Shown: piece by piece, positions 39,353 through 48,974 of the stretch
Layout: the number at the start of each line of letters is the position of its first letter
How positions within the stretch are numbered: the first letter of the stretch is position 1
NCBI RefSeq assembly: GCF_023611925.1
Contig: NZ_CP091456.1
Span: 1-64,000, forward strand
Reading direction: 5' to 3'
DNA: 64,000 bases
DNA from: Avibacterium sp. 20-132
GTDB lineage: Bacteria > Pseudomonadota > Gammaproteobacteria > Enterobacterales > Pasteurellaceae
The notes under the pieces: model-generated
The model's database searches: none
Told to the model about the DNA's origin: nothing
Seen by the model: only the letters and a program-made list of their open reading frames with translations
Position numbers and translations under genes: made by a program

Positions 39353-40549
39353 TTAATCCAATAACACCCAACCATCATCAAGCCAGTTGCATAGACTGTC
39401 TAACAAGAGTTCCATTACACTTTCTTTATCTTGCATATCACGCATTAACTCGTGTAAATCCGCTAAATTCAGGTTTTCTCCATCAGATAACCGTTTTAAA
39501 ATTTGGGCTTCTAACGGGTTGAGTTCATCTAGCCATTCACCGTTGGCATAAAGACGCAATGGCTGTTCGGTATAAAGCAATTTGCAATTATTATCTTGTG
39601 AAAGCAAACAATCCTGCTCCAAAAGCGACCGCACTTCTTCAGGATCGTACTCCCCTTCCGTTGGTAATAATTCGTAGCGTCTGCTACTCACTGTACTTGC
39701 TAAGGCTTGTTTGAATAAGGCATCAAATTGTACGCTTTGTGCAAGGCTAGCAAGGAACTGTTGCTTTATTGTGGTGATATTTTGCTGTGCCAATAACCCT
39801 GTTGGTTGCTGATCAGGGTGAAGACGGAGAGGAATTAAAAATTCACTGAGATCTAATTCTAAGCTAGGTTGATTAAAGGCTTTTGCCACATTTTCAAAAA
39901 TATCCGCCAAATTAGGATAACGTAAGCCGAAAGAAAACGTCAGGCAATCATCTTGCGCCACACCATAATGGGATAAACGGGAAGGCACATAAAGCACATC
40001 ACCGGGGGCAAGCACCTCATCAAGTAACAATTCGCCCATATCATCAAAAATACGGATCGGCTGGTTAGGCTTAAATTCTGTGCTAGGATCGCACCATTTA
40101 CCGAGTTGCCAACGGCGATGCCCATACCCTTGCACAAGGAACACGTCATATTCATCATAATGTCGCCCGACTGAGCCACCTTGCGGTGCATAAGACACCA
40201 TAATATCATCTCGTTGCCACTGTGGAATAAAACCAAACGCATTCCATAATTGTCCCAATTCAGGCGACCACTGTTCCATATTTTGTACGAGGACCGTCCA
40301 TTGTGCGGGTACATCAGCAAAATCTTGCTCAGATAAAGGGCTGGTTTTCAACGCCCAATTTTCATCGCTATGCTGCTTGATTAGGCGCGCGGTAACCTCT
40401 TCACCTTGCGCCAGTTCAATAATATCTTGTGGCTCAAACTGTCCCACAATTTGTGGAAGACCGTTGCGAATTAATAACGGTTTCTTTTGCCAATATTCTT
40501 GTAAAAATTGTTCAGGGCTAATGTGTTCAGGTAAACAAAATTTAATCAT
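39353..40549 (-). CDS. roxA: Ribosomal oxygenase RoxA (YcfD), L16 arginine hydroxylase
   Basis: A JmjC-fold Fe(II)/2-oxoglutarate enzyme that hydroxylates an arginine of ribosomal protein L16. The 398 residues have the cupin segment with [20 protein letters not shown]; the H-x-D of RHYDEYD supplies two iron ligands, and the third histidine is probably in [11 protein letters not shown]. Downstream are the dimerisation and winged-helix regions typical of YcfD. It overlaps rnfH by 8 bases and is 2 bases from xseA, so it sits in ratA-rnfH-roxA-xseA. Confidence 0.92.
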   Translation of the reverse strand: MIKFCLPEHISPEQFLQEYWQKKPLLIRNGLPQIVGQFEPQDIIELAQGEEVTARLIKQHSDENWALKTSPLSEQDFADVPAQWTVLVQNMEQWSPELGQLWNAFGFIPQWQRDDIMVSYAPQGGSVGRHYDEYDVFLVQGYGHRRWQLGKWCDPSTEFKPNQPIRIFDDMGELLLDEVLAPGDVLYVPSRLSHYGVAQDDCLTFSFGLRYPNLADIFENVAKAFNQPSLELDLSEFLIPLRLHPDQQPTGLLAQQNITTIKQQFLASLAQSVQFDALFKQALASTVSSRRYELLPTEGEYDPEEVRSLLEQDCLLSQDNNCKLLYTEQPLRLYANGEWLDELNPLEAQILKRLSDGENLNLADLHELMRDMQDKESVMELLLDSLCNWLDDGWVLLD

Positions 40550-40931
40550 CGCCTTGTTCCTCTTGCTCGTTTGCAGATCGTTGATCTTGGGCTAACTGTT
40601 TTGCACGTTTTTTTGCTTCTTTTTCTGCTTGCTTTTGTGCTTGCTGTTCTTGTAACTGTTGTGCCGCTCGCTTACGGCGGATCTCTTTGGGATCTGCAAG
40701 TAAAGGGCGGTAAATTTCGATGCGATCCCCGTCTTCTACAAGATCAGTTAATTTTGCTGGACGGCTGAAAATCCCAATTTTATTTTCACGCAAATCAATT
40801 TCGCTAAACTGATGTAAAATACCTGATTGCAAAATTGCGGTTTGCACGGTTGTGCCTTGTTCCATATGCAAGGTTTTCAAAAAATAACGATCAGGCAAAG
40901 CATAAGCAATTTCAATTTTTAATTTAGACAT
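40542..40931 (-). CDS. rnfH: RnfH-family protein (RatB/UPF0125)
   Basis: A 129-residue protein with a ubiquitin-like fold. The N-terminal ~90 residues (KIEIAYALPDRYFLKTLHME...DGDRIEIYRPLLADPKE) fit the UPF0125/RnfH family. They are followed by an unusually long, highly charged Ala/Gln/Lys/Glu tail that is probably a helix. It is always found beside ratA; its biochemical role is not established. The ATG overlaps the ratA stop as TAATG. Confidence 0.9.
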   Translation of the reverse strand: MSKLKIEIAYALPDRYFLKTLHMEQGTTVQTAILQSGILHQFSEIDLRENKIGIFSRPAKLTDLVEDGDRIEIYRPLLADPKEIRRKRAAQQLQEQQAQKQAEKEAKKRAKQLAQDQRSANEQEEQGDD

Positions 40932-41362
40932 TAGGCGTAAACCTCCTTGGCACGCAGCTTAAACGCATCGATCATTTTGCTGGTTAAATGAGTAAAAATC
41001 TGCCCAAACGCCATTGCAATAATCGGATTGGAAAATTCAAATTCCAGTGTTAAGGCAATTTTGCAACACTGCTCATCAATTTCCACAAACTGCCATTCCC
41101 CTTGCAAAAATTTAAACGGTCCTTCCACCAACTGCATTTGGATACGCTGATTTTCCACCATTGTATTTTGCGTGGTAAAACGCTGACGAATGCCTGCTTT
41201 GCTGATGACTAATTCTGCGGTAAGCTGATTTTGCTCACGACTTAACGTTCGGCTTTCCACACAACCCGGCACAAATTCTGGATAACGTTCATAATTATTC
41301 ACCAAATCATACATTTGTTTGGCACTGTAAGGCACTAAGGCGCTTTGATTAACTCTTGGCAT
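40931..41362 (-). CDS. ratA: RatA / COQ10-type START-domain protein
   Basis: A 143-residue START-like protein: VNQSALVPYSAKQMYDLVNN, YPEFVPGCVESR, and FSNPIIAMAFGQIF near the C-terminus. In Escherichia coli the homologue was described as a toxin blocking 70S formation; its eukaryotic relative Coq10 binds ubiquinone. The RatA-RnfH pair was named a toxin-antitoxin system, but this is disputed. It is the first gene of the four-gene minus-strand operon. Confidence 0.9.
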   Translation of the reverse strand: MPRVNQSALVPYSAKQMYDLVNNYERYPEFVPGCVESRTLSREQNQLTAELVISKAGIRQRFTTQNTMVENQRIQMQLVEGPFKFLQGEWQFVEIDEQCCKIALTLEFEFSNPIIAMAFGQIFTHLTSKMIDAFKLRAKEVYA

Positions 41363-41456
41363 TTTTATTTCTATTTTTCTCTAAAAAAACTTTGCTATTA
41401 TAGCGAATATCAAACAAAAGTGCGGTGATAAACGCACGAAAAAATAAGGAAAAACG

Positions 41457-41873
41457 ATGAATTGGGTCATTTTCGCCATTGGATCAGCATTTTTCGCCGG
41501 ACTCACCGCCATTTTGGGCAAACTTGGCGTGGAGGGGATAAATAGCAACCTTGCTACGTTTATTCGCACCCTTGTGGTATTGGTTGTGGCTGGTGGTATT
41601 ATTACGTTGCGTAACGAATGGCAACTCCCCCAACATATCGCCGCAAAGCCCTTTATTTTCCTACTTTTATCAGGCGTTGCTACGGGGCTTTCTTGGCTTT
41701 GCTATTATCGTGCATTACAGCTTGCCCCCGCCTCTTGGGTCGCCCCCATTGATAAACTTAGCGTGGTTATCGCCATTGTGTTAGGGGTGGTAATATTAGG
41801 CGAAGCCATCAGCTTAAAACTCATTATCGGTTCAATTTTAATTTTAGCGGGTGTATTGGTCTTGGCGTTATAA
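41457..41873 (+). CDS. EamA-domain (DMT superfamily) small membrane protein
   Basis: A 138-residue protein with four to five membrane helices: a single EamA unit. It starts NWVIFAIGSAFFAGLTAILGK and ends with VVILGEAISLKLIIGSILIL, the helix pair typical of EamA. Most EamA transporters have two units, so this one probably works as a dimer, like small multidrug-resistance proteins. Substrate unknown. AAGGA lies before the ATG. It is upstream of pth by 48 bases, perhaps in the same transcript, and divergent from ratA. Confidence 0.85.
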   Translation: MNWVIFAIGSAFFAGLTAILGKLGVEGINSNLATFIRTLVVLVVAGGIITLRNEWQLPQHIAAKPFIFLLLSGVATGLSWLCYYRALQLAPASWVAPIDKLSVVIAIVLGVVILGEAISLKLIIGSILILAGVLVLAL

Positions 41874-41921
41874 CTGTTTTTCGCTACAATAGCCCACTAT
41901 TTTTGTCCAGTTAAAGAAAGT

Positions 41922-42512
41922 ATGTCAGAAATTAAACTCATTGTTGGGCTGGCTAACCCGGGGGATAAATATGCCGAAACCCGCCATAATGCGGGGGAAT
42001 GGTTAATTAACCGCCTTGCCCGTCAATTTAATTTTCAACTGAAAGAAGAAAGTAAATTTTTCGGTAAAACCGCAAGAGCGGTGATTTTTGGCGAAGAAAT
42101 TCGTTTTCTCGTCCCCACTACTTTTATGAACTTAAGCGGTAAAGCGGTGAGTGCATTAGCCAATTTTTACCGCATTAAACCAGAAGAAATGCTGATTATT
42201 CACGATGAGCTTGATCTTCCTCCCGGTGTTGCCAAAATTAAGCAAGGGGGCGGACACGGTGGACATAACGGTTTGCGTGATAGCATTGCTCAGCTAGGTA
42301 ATAATAAAAATTTCTATCGCCTGCGTGTGGGGATTGGACACCCGGGTGATAAAAATCTGGTTTCCGCCTATGTGCTAGGTAAACCCTCACCAACAGATTG
42401 GCAACTGATTGATAAAGCCTTAGATGAAGCCACTGTGTGCGTGGAAATTCTCATCAAAGAAGGCATTAACAAAGCAACAAATCGACTCAATAGCTTTAAA
42501 GCATCAAATTAA
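41922..42512 (+). CDS. pth: Peptidyl-tRNA hydrolase
   Basis: A 196-residue essential enzyme that frees tRNA from prematurely released peptidyl-tRNA. Active-site sequence is visible: [20 protein letters not shown] (with the catalytic His), [33 protein letters not shown] and GHNGLRD. It is followed after 16 bases by ychF, the same order as in many gamma-proteobacteria. Confidence 0.98.
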   Translation: MSEIKLIVGLANPGDKYAETRHNAGEWLINRLARQFNFQLKEESKFFGKTARAVIFGEEIRFLVPTTFMNLSGKAVSALANFYRIKPEEMLIIHDELDLPPGVAKIKQGGGHGGHNGLRDSIAQLGNNKNFYRLRVGIGHPGDKNLVSAYVLGKPSPTDWQLIDKALDEATVCVEILIKEGINKATNRLNSFKASN

Positions 42513-42528
42513 ACATTAAGGAAATATT

Positions 42529-43620
42529 ATGGGATTTAAATGTGGTATTGTAGGTTTACCAAACGTGGGCAAATCCACCCTTTTTAACGCATTAACAAAA
42601 GCAGGTATTGAAGCGGCAAATTACCCGTTCTGTACCATTGAACCAAACACTGGCGTTGTGCCAATGCCCGATCCACGTCTAGACGCGTTAGCGGAAATTG
42701 TTAAACCTGAACGCGTCTTACCAACTACAATGGAATTTGTGGATATCGCCGGTCTTGTTGCTGGCGCAAGCAAAGGGGAAGGATTAGGTAACAAATTCCT
42801 TGCTAATATTCGTGAAACCGATGCGATTGGCCACGTTGTACGTTGTTTTGAAAATGATGACATTGTTCACGTTGCCGGAAAAATTGATCCCGCTGAAGAT
42901 ATCGACACCATTAACACAGAACTTGCCCTCGCTGATTTAGACAGTTGTGAGCGCGCCATTCAACGTTTAACTAAACGTGCCAAAGGTGGCGATAAAGAGG
43001 CAAAATTTGAATTGTCCATTATGGAAAAAATCCTCCCTGTGTTAGAAAATGCCGGAATGATTCGTTCTGTCGGATTAGATAAAGACGAATTACACGCCAT
43101 TAAGAGCTATAACTTCCTTACATTAAAACCAACAATGTATATTGCCAATGTGAATGAAGATGGCTTTGAAAATAATCCTTATTTAGATCGTGTACGTGAA
43201 ATTGCGGAAAAAGAAGGGGCGGTGGTTGTGCCTGTTTGTGCGGCAATTGAATCTGAAATTGCGGAACTGGATGATGAAGAAAAAGTGGAGTTTCTGCAAG
43301 ATCTAGGCATTGATGAACCGGGTTTAAACCGTGTTATTCGTGCAGGTTATGCCCTATTAAATTTACAAACTTATTTCACTGCTGGCGTTAAAGAAGTTCG
43401 TGCGTGGACAGTTTCCGTCGGCGCCACAGCACCAAAAGCCGCTGCGGTCATCCACACTGATTTTGAAAAAGGTTTTATTCGCGCCGAAGTTATTTCTTAT
43501 GCTGATTTCATTCAGTACAAAGGCGAAAACGGGGCAAAAGAAGCAGGAAAATGGCGTTTAGAAGGGAAAGATTATATCGTTCAAGATGGCGATGTAATGC
43601 ATTTCCGTTTTAATGTCTAA
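42529..43620 (+). CDS. ychF: Ribosome-binding ATPase YchF (Obg family)
   Basis: A 363-residue P-loop NTPase: [20 protein letters not shown] (G1), the G3 region [20 protein letters not shown], and NVNEDG in place of the G4 NKxD, which explains the ATP preference of YchF. A helical insertion and a C-terminal TGS domain follow ([20 protein letters not shown]...[13 protein letters not shown]). It binds ribosomes and affects stress responses. It is co-transcribed with pth and ends in a USS terminator. Confidence 0.98.
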   Translation: MGFKCGIVGLPNVGKSTLFNALTKAGIEAANYPFCTIEPNTGVVPMPDPRLDALAEIVKPERVLPTTMEFVDIAGLVAGASKGEGLGNKFLANIRETDAIGHVVRCFENDDIVHVAGKIDPAEDIDTINTELALADLDSCERAIQRLTKRAKGGDKEAKFELSIMEKILPVLENAGMIRSVGLDKDELHAIKSYNFLTLKPTMYIANVNEDGFENNPYLDRVREIAEKEGAVVVPVCAAIESEIAELDDEEKVEFLQDLGIDEPGLNRVIRAGYALLNLQTYFTAGVKEVRAWTVSVGATAPKAAAVIHTDFEKGFIRAEVISYADFIQYKGENGAKEAGKWRLEGKDYIVQDGDVMHFRFNV

Positions 43621-43664
43621 TTCATTCTAGCTTATGCTATTTTGATCTAAAAAATAGATAAAAA

Positions 43665-43700
43665 TATTACCGCACTTGAGAAAAAGTGCGGTATTTTTTT
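43665..43700 (+). terminator. Uptake-signal terminator after ychF
   Basis: ATTACCGCACTT-GAGAA-AAAGTGCGGTATTTTTTT is a compact stem-loop with a long T-run. The next 184 bases up to mmuM contain no further feature I can support. Confidence 0.9.
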
Positions 43701-43884
43701 AATTACTGTTGTTCCAGTTTAAAATAATACGGTGTTACTACCTCTTTATGATAGAAAGATCAGTTCACTGTTTTATTTTTAATGTAAACGGACGTGTTCT
43801 TTTCATTAAATGAGTGTAGATTAAAATATCCTCATCAAATGACAGGTTAATATCATCTTATTTTTTACTTTATAGGAAGCAAAA

Positions 43885-44778
43885 ATGACAATCACAATTC
43901 TTGACGGTGGAATGAGCCGTGAATTAATGCGTTTAAACGCACCCTTTCGCCAACCAGAATGGTCGGCACTTTCACTTTATGAAAAACCGCAAGCTATTGA
44001 ACAGGTTCATCAGAACTTTATTGCCCATGGCGCTGAAGTGATTACCACGAATAGTTATGCGGTTGTGCCTTTTCACATTGGTGAACAACGTTTTGTTGCT
44101 GATGGCAAAATGCTTGCCGATCTTGCTGGTCGTCTGGCTAAAAATGCGGTGAAAAATAGCGGAAAATCCATTAAAATTGCGGGTTCTCTGCCTCCCTTAT
44201 TTGGCTCTTATCGACCTGATTTATTTCAAGCTGAGCGTGTTAAAGAGATTGCTCTGCCACTCATCAATGGGCTTGCCCCTTACGTTGATCTTTGGTTATG
44301 CGAAACCCAAAGCGCCATTATTGAGCCTGTCTCAATCAAACCTTTATTACCCGATGATCGTCCTCTGTGGGTTTCCTTTACCTTGCAAGATGAAAACCCG
44401 CATCTTCCAGCGAGCCTACGTTCAGGGGAATCAGTACAAAGTGCGGTAGAAAAAATGATTGAATTAGGCGTGAGTGCCATTTTATTTAACTGCTGTCAGC
44501 CAGAAGTGATTGAACAAGCCTTACAAGTAACCCAACAGGTACTACAAAAACATCAGGCTGAACACATTGCCACAGGGGCTTATGCCAACGCCTTTGCACC
44601 ACAAACCAAAGAAGCCACCGCCAATGAAGGATTAGACGAAGTACGTAAAGATCTTGATCCCCAAGCCTATTTAGTTTGGGCGAAAAAATGGCAACGTGCT
44701 GGCGCAAGCATTATTGGCGGTTGCTGTGGTATTGGCTTAGAGCATATTCAAGCACTTTCAGATTATTTCAAAAAATAG
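43885..44778 (+). CDS. mmuM: Homocysteine S-methyltransferase (MmuM-like)
   Basis: A 297-residue zinc methyltransferase that moves a methyl group from S-methylmethionine (or S-adenosylmethionine) to homocysteine, yielding methionine. The zinc cysteines are in LFNCCQPEV (about residue 200) and IGGCCGIGLEHI (about 275); the N-terminus ILDGGMSREL is also typical. Length is near Escherichia coli MmuM (310). It is followed 11 bases later by an APC transporter, as mmuM is paired with mmuP in enteric bacteria. A SAM-dependent control is possible, but I found only a weak MetJ-like octamer upstream. Confidence 0.9.
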   Translation: MTITILDGGMSRELMRLNAPFRQPEWSALSLYEKPQAIEQVHQNFIAHGAEVITTNSYAVVPFHIGEQRFVADGKMLADLAGRLAKNAVKNSGKSIKIAGSLPPLFGSYRPDLFQAERVKEIALPLINGLAPYVDLWLCETQSAIIEPVSIKPLLPDDRPLWVSFTLQDENPHLPASLRSGESVQSAVEKMIELGVSAILFNCCQPEVIEQALQVTQQVLQKHQAEHIATGAYANAFAPQTKEATANEGLDEVRKDLDPQAYLVWAKKWQRAGASIIGGCCGIGLEHIQALSDYFKK

Positions 44779-44789
44779 GGAAATACAGG

Positions 44790-46196
44790 ATGTCAAATAA
44801 AAAAATTGGTTTAATTTCTCTTACCGCCCTCGTGCTGAGTTCGATGATTGGCTCAGGAATTTTCAGCTTACCGCAAAATATGGCTGCTGTTGCGGGATCA
44901 GAAGCCCTACTGATTGGCTGGCTGATTACTGGCATTGGGATTATTTTTCTTGGATTATCTTTCTTTTTTATTTCACGCCTTAAACCTGAATTAGACGGTG
45001 GGATTTATACTTACGCACGCGAAGGTTTTGGTGAATTAATGGGATTTTTATCCGCTTGGGGTTACTGGCTCTGTGCAACCATCGGGATTGTGGGCTACTT
45101 AGTTGTCGCTTTTGAAGGTATTGGTACCTTTACAGATAGCGAAAATGTCGTTATTTTTGGGCAAGGCAATACCCTCGCCTCTTTTATCGGTTCTTCACTG
45201 GTGGTGTGGCTTGTTCATCTTTTGATTGCAAGAGGGGTCAAAGAAGCCGCTTCTGTTAATTTAATCGCCACCCTCGTTAAAGTCTTTCCGCTTATTTTAT
45301 TTATTGCGCTCGCCTTTTGCTTTTTCTCTCCAGAAACCTTTAATAGCGATATAAAAGGAATCGCATTAAATAATACAGTGAGTGATCAGGTGAAAAATAC
45401 AATGCTCATCACTTTGTGGGTTTTTACTGGGGTTGAAGGGGCAGCCGTACTCTCCGCTCACGCAAAAAAACGCAGCGATGTGGGCATTGCAACCGTATTA
45501 GGCATCATTATTGCGTTATTACTCTATATTGCAATTACGGTGCTTTCTTTAGGTCTTTTACCAAGAGAAACTATTGCCCAAATGGCAAATCCTTCTATGG
45601 CTGGACTATTAGAATTAATGATCGGCAAAAGTGGCAAAGTTCTCATTACCGTCTGCTTAATTATTTCTGTACTCGCTTCTTACATTAGCTGGACGATGTA
45701 TTCGGCAGAAGTCCCTTATCGAGGTGCTAAAAATGGGGCATTTCCACAAATTCTGAATAAACTCAATGACAATGATGTGCCGATTAACTCCTTATGGTTT
45801 ACCGGCTTTGTGGTACAGCTATGCCTTATTTTGGTTTTACTCACAGGCAAGACCTATGAAGCATTACTACTGATTTCAACTTCAATGATCTTAGTGCCTT
45901 ACTTACTGATTGGCGCTTACTTGCTAAAATTAGCCTTTCAGCAACATTGTGCTTGGTATATTAAACTCACGGGATTTATTGCCACACTTTATGGGCTATG
46001 GATTTTATATGCCGCAGGACTTGATTATCTGCTGATTTCTGTGGCGTTATATGTACCCGGTATTGCGCTATTCCTATATTCTCGCCACCAATCGCAAGGC
46101 AAATTCAATTTAAACCACGCTGAAAAAGCCCTGATTGTCCTTTTTGCATTACTCTTTATTTGGGCAATTAACGTACTGATAAATTTTGAATTCTAA
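44790..46196 (+). CDS. APC-superfamily amino-acid permease or antiporter
   Basis: A 468-residue inner-membrane protein with 12 hydrophobic segments. SLTALVLSSMIGSGIFSLPQ near the N-terminus is the APC substrate-binding helix. Sequence style (SGIFSLPQNMA, GGIYTYAREGFGE, FTGVEGAAVLSAHAKKRSDVG) is that of the basic-amino-acid/polyamine antiporter branch (ArcD/YjdE-like), so arginine/ornithine or lysine are expected from homology. Coupling to mmuM suggests instead a methylated methionine substrate. The two lines of evidence conflict and the substrate is open. ATG 44790 is preceded by a weak AGG. A terminator follows. Confidence 0.8.
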   Translation: MSNKKIGLISLTALVLSSMIGSGIFSLPQNMAAVAGSEALLIGWLITGIGIIFLGLSFFFISRLKPELDGGIYTYAREGFGELMGFLSAWGYWLCATIGIVGYLVVAFEGIGTFTDSENVVIFGQGNTLASFIGSSLVVWLVHLLIARGVKEAASVNLIATLVKVFPLILFIALAFCFFSPETFNSDIKGIALNNTVSDQVKNTMLITLWVFTGVEGAAVLSAHAKKRSDVGIATVLGIIIALLLYIAITVLSLGLLPRETIAQMANPSMAGLLELMIGKSGKVLITVCLIISVLASYISWTMYSAEVPYRGAKNGAFPQILNKLNDNDVPINSLWFTGFVVQLCLILVLLTGKTYEALLLISTSMILVPYLLIGAYLLKLAFQQHCAWYIKLTGFIATLYGLWILYAAGLDYLLISVALYVPGIALFLYSRHQSQGKFNLNHAEKALIVLFALLFIWAINVLINFEF

Positions 46197-46203
46197 GTTA
46201 TCT

Positions 46204-46234
46204 AAAAAGCAGATCATATCGATCTGCTTTTTTT
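46204..46234 (+). terminator. Terminator after the APC permease
   Basis: AAAAGCAGATC-ATATC-GATCTGCTTTTTTTC: an 11-bp stem, short loop and T7, starting 8 bases after the stop. Confidence 0.93.
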
Positions 46235-46369
46235 CATCACAATAAAAAATAGGACAAAATAAAGTTGCGGTGTCATTTTACAATGTTTTCACCGCCAAAA
46301 AGCAAACGATTGCTTAAAATAAAATATACAGTATAATTCGCCCTATTTTTTATCGACTAGGAAAGCCTT

Positions 46370-47680
46370 ATGAACAACAATCTACTCTATTCCGTTGAAG
46401 ACAAACCACCTTTTGGGTTAAGTCTATTATTAGCCGCTCAACATTTACTTGCCGCATTAGGTGGTATTATCGCTGTGCCATTGGTGATTGGTAATGTACT
46501 CAAGCTACCTACCGCGGATACCATCACCTTAGTCAATGCCGCTTTACTTATCTCCGGTGTGGTTACCATTATCCAATGCCGTGGCTTAGGCCCAATTGGC
46601 ATTCGTTTACCAAGCGTAATGGGAACAAGTTTCACCTTTGTTGCTGCCGCACTTGCCATTGGCTTTAGTGAAGATGGCGTTGCAGGGATTTTAGGCGCTT
46701 CCCTCGTGGGATCGCTGGTGATGATCATCGGCAGTTTCTTTATGCCCTATATCCGTAAATTATTTCCACCAGTGGTAACCGGAACGGTAGTGATGATGAT
46801 TGGTCTTAGCCTGATTCCTGTTGCCGTAGATTGGTTTGCCGGTGGACAACGCACTGATCCCAACTATGCCACACCAGAAAATCTGCTGATGGCGAGCTTT
46901 GTGTTGGTCATTGTGGTCATTTTAGTTCAATGGGGCAAAGGCATTTTTTCCGCTGCCGCCATTGTTATTGGAATGATGACAGGCTATATAGTGGCGCTTG
47001 CTCTAGGTTGGGTGAATTTTGATGGGGTTAAACACGCACAAATTTTTGCCGTACCGCAACCGTTACATTTTGGTTTAGCCTTCCCACTCTCCGGCATTAT
47101 TGGGATGTCTATCGCCTATTTGGTAACCATTGTGGAATCAAGTGGTAACTTCTTAGCTTTAGGTAACGCCACTAAAACGGAAATCACGGGTAAACATTTA
47201 CGCGGTGGCGTGTTATGTGATGGCTTAGGTTCAGCCCTTGCTGCGATAATGTCCACCACGCCGTTTTCCTCTTTCTCACAAAATATTGGGGTGATTTCTC
47301 TCACGGGCGTAGCGAGCCGTTATGTGGTCGCCATAACAGGAGCATTATTAGTGCTAGCAGGATTATTCCCTGTATTCGGTGCATTAATTGTTTCCATTCC
47401 ACTTCCAGTGCTTGGTGGCGCGGGTTTGATGATGTTTGCAATGATTATTGCAGCGGGAATTCAAATGTTAGATCGCATTGAACGCAGCAAACGCAACGGA
47501 TTAATCATCGCGATTTCCATTGGTTGCGGCTTAGCCGTTACTACTCGTCCAGAATTGCTCGAAAAACTCCCACACTTTTTTAAAGAAGTCCTTGGCTCTG
47601 GCATTACCGTGGGATCATTATTAGCTTTGATTTTAAACTTGGTGCTACCACAAGATAAAAATTCAAAAGAAAATGGCTAA
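46370..47680 (+). CDS. NCS2-family purine (xanthine/urate type) permease
   Basis: A 436-residue nucleobase:cation symporter with about 14 hydrophobic segments. The NAT signature near residue 305 reads FSQNIGVISLTGVASR; the QN...TGVASR form is that of the xanthine/uric-acid clade (XanQ, UacT, PucJ) rather than the uracil clade. Other family marks are LPSVMGTSFTFV and VESSGNFLALG. I expect proton-driven uptake of xanthine, urate or a related purine. It is a single gene with no purine riboswitch visible in the 170 bases upstream. Confidence 0.85.
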   Translation: MNNNLLYSVEDKPPFGLSLLLAAQHLLAALGGIIAVPLVIGNVLKLPTADTITLVNAALLISGVVTIIQCRGLGPIGIRLPSVMGTSFTFVAAALAIGFSEDGVAGILGASLVGSLVMIIGSFFMPYIRKLFPPVVTGTVVMMIGLSLIPVAVDWFAGGQRTDPNYATPENLLMASFVLVIVVILVQWGKGIFSAAAIVIGMMTGYIVALALGWVNFDGVKHAQIFAVPQPLHFGLAFPLSGIIGMSIAYLVTIVESSGNFLALGNATKTEITGKHLRGGVLCDGLGSALAAIMSTTPFSSFSQNIGVISLTGVASRYVVAITGALLVLAGLFPVFGALIVSIPLPVLGGAGLMMFAMIIAAGIQMLDRIERSKRNGLIIAISIGCGLAVTTRPELLEKLPHFFKEVLGSGITVGSLLALILNLVLPQDKNSKENG

Positions 47681-47849
47681 GCAGCGATTCTATTAGCGGA
47701 TCGCTATTGGGATAATGTGGTTAAAACTAGACCACCTTGTCCACAAAATAAGGCAAATTGTGGGAGAATGGAGAGAATTTTTTCAAGCCATTTCACTGAG
47801 TTTTGCTAGATTTTGGGATTTTCAGACCATTAAGCCATTGGCAATAATC

Positions 47850-47890
47850 AACATTGCCCTCGCACATTAATGCTTAGGGCAATGTTTTTA
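47850..47890. terminator. Terminator between the NCS2 permease and ycjF
   Basis: ACATTGCCCT and AGGGCAATGT pair across a 15-base loop, with TTTTTAT after the right arm on the plus strand and TGATTATTG on the minus side. It lies between convergent genes. Confidence 0.8.
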
Positions 47891-47897
47891 TCAATGA

Positions 47898-48953
47898 TTA
47901 AGCTTTTTTACTTGGCAAGAGTAGCGCTTTTAAATGCGCTAATACGTCTTTTTGAATATGTTTTAAACGTGGACGTTCCTCCTGTTTAAAAGCAAGCGGG
48001 CGACAAAATTCCATCGCTTTAATACCAAGCCTTGCGGTAAGCAGCCCAACCCCAACACCTTGTGCGATACGGGCGGAAAATTTTGCCGTCACATCTTGCG
48101 AAAGCCAGTCCATTCCAATTTCTTTGACCACTTCCGTTGCCCCCGCAAAAGCCATATTCAACAAGACCATTCGCAATAAACGCAAACGGCTAAAATACCC
48201 CAGTTCAATATGATAAAGTTTAGCTAATTGGTTGATTAAACGAATATTTCGCCACGCAACAAAAAACATATCCACCACCGCTAAAGGACTCACTGCAACA
48301 ACTACCGCCGCTTCAATGGCATTTTTACTAATCAGTTTTTGTGCTTGTTTATCAATCGGTTTTAATACGGTTTGACTGAACAGATCGGCACGTTCGCTAG
48401 CAGAATGTCCTTCATTAGATTGCTTTTGCCATTGGATAACTTCTGGTGATTGCGGTGAAATATCCATCGCTTTGATAATGTCTTGACAGAGCTGCTGCAC
48501 TTTTTCGCTTTCTTGTACAGAAAAATCTTGCTGAAAATCCCCCGCACTTTTGTTTAATAAAAATTGGCTTTTCTCTTGCAATGCCATTCGTTTTTTTAAG
48601 TGTACGAGCTTACGCCATTCGTTCACCATTGCACCAATTCCCAACACCACAAAAAAGCAACTTGCCAGCGCAAAAGAAAAATAAATCCATTGGTGATGTT
48701 GCCACGTATCAATCAACCACTGTATCGACTGTGCAATCAGCGCGCCAGTAAAAAAGATCGCTGAACTTGCCAGCCATTTTTTCCACCAACGGGGTTTAGG
48801 TTGGAGTGCTTGCTCAAATTGTGGTGCGAGATCGCCCGATTCATCTTCTACATCCGTTTCTATGATTAAATTCTCTTGTGAAAAGGTTTGTTTCGGTGCA
48901 AAAGCTTGTTGTTCTCGATCTTCAAGTGCGGTGTGAAAAATTTGTTTTTCCAT
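47898..48953 (-). CDS. ycjF: YcjF-like DUF697 inner-membrane protein
   Basis: A 351-residue protein. A charged N-terminal ~70 residues is followed by two membrane helices (WLASSAIFFTGALIAQSI and FSFALASCFFVVLGIGAMV, about 75-120), then a DUF697 domain near the C-terminus (AIEAAVVVAVSPLAVVDMFF). It is the usual partner of YcjX; both are induced by envelope or heat stress in enteric bacteria, but the function is not known. It is 21 bases downstream of ycjX. Confidence 0.88.
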   Translation of the reverse strand: MEKQIFHTALEDREQQAFAPKQTFSQENLIIETDVEDESGDLAPQFEQALQPKPRWWKKWLASSAIFFTGALIAQSIQWLIDTWQHHQWIYFSFALASCFFVVLGIGAMVNEWRKLVHLKKRMALQEKSQFLLNKSAGDFQQDFSVQESEKVQQLCQDIIKAMDISPQSPEVIQWQKQSNEGHSASERADLFSQTVLKPIDKQAQKLISKNAIEAAVVVAVSPLAVVDMFFVAWRNIRLINQLAKLYHIELGYFSRLRLLRMVLLNMAFAGATEVVKEIGMDWLSQDVTAKFSARIAQGVGVGLLTARLGIKAMEFCRPLAFKQEERPRLKHIQKDVLAHLKALLLPSKKA

Positions 48954-48974
48954 TGTTATCTTTCTCTCTTGCGA

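Noticed and set aside
40542..41362. RatA-RnfH as a toxin-antitoxin module
   Set aside because: Both sit in a housekeeping operon conserved across gamma-proteobacteria, and the toxin claim is disputed; a ubiquinone-related role is at least as likely.
43790..43797. MetJ-like octamer GGACGTGT upstream of mmuM
   Set aside because: Only 6 of 8 positions match, and the neighbouring octamers do not, whereas MetJ needs at least two adjacent boxes. Contrast with the clear tandem site at metE.
47738..47748. DnaA-box-like TTGTCCACA
   Set aside because: Single copy with one mismatch, no AT-rich unwinding region or other boxes, and no dnaA/gidA-type gene context. Not an origin.
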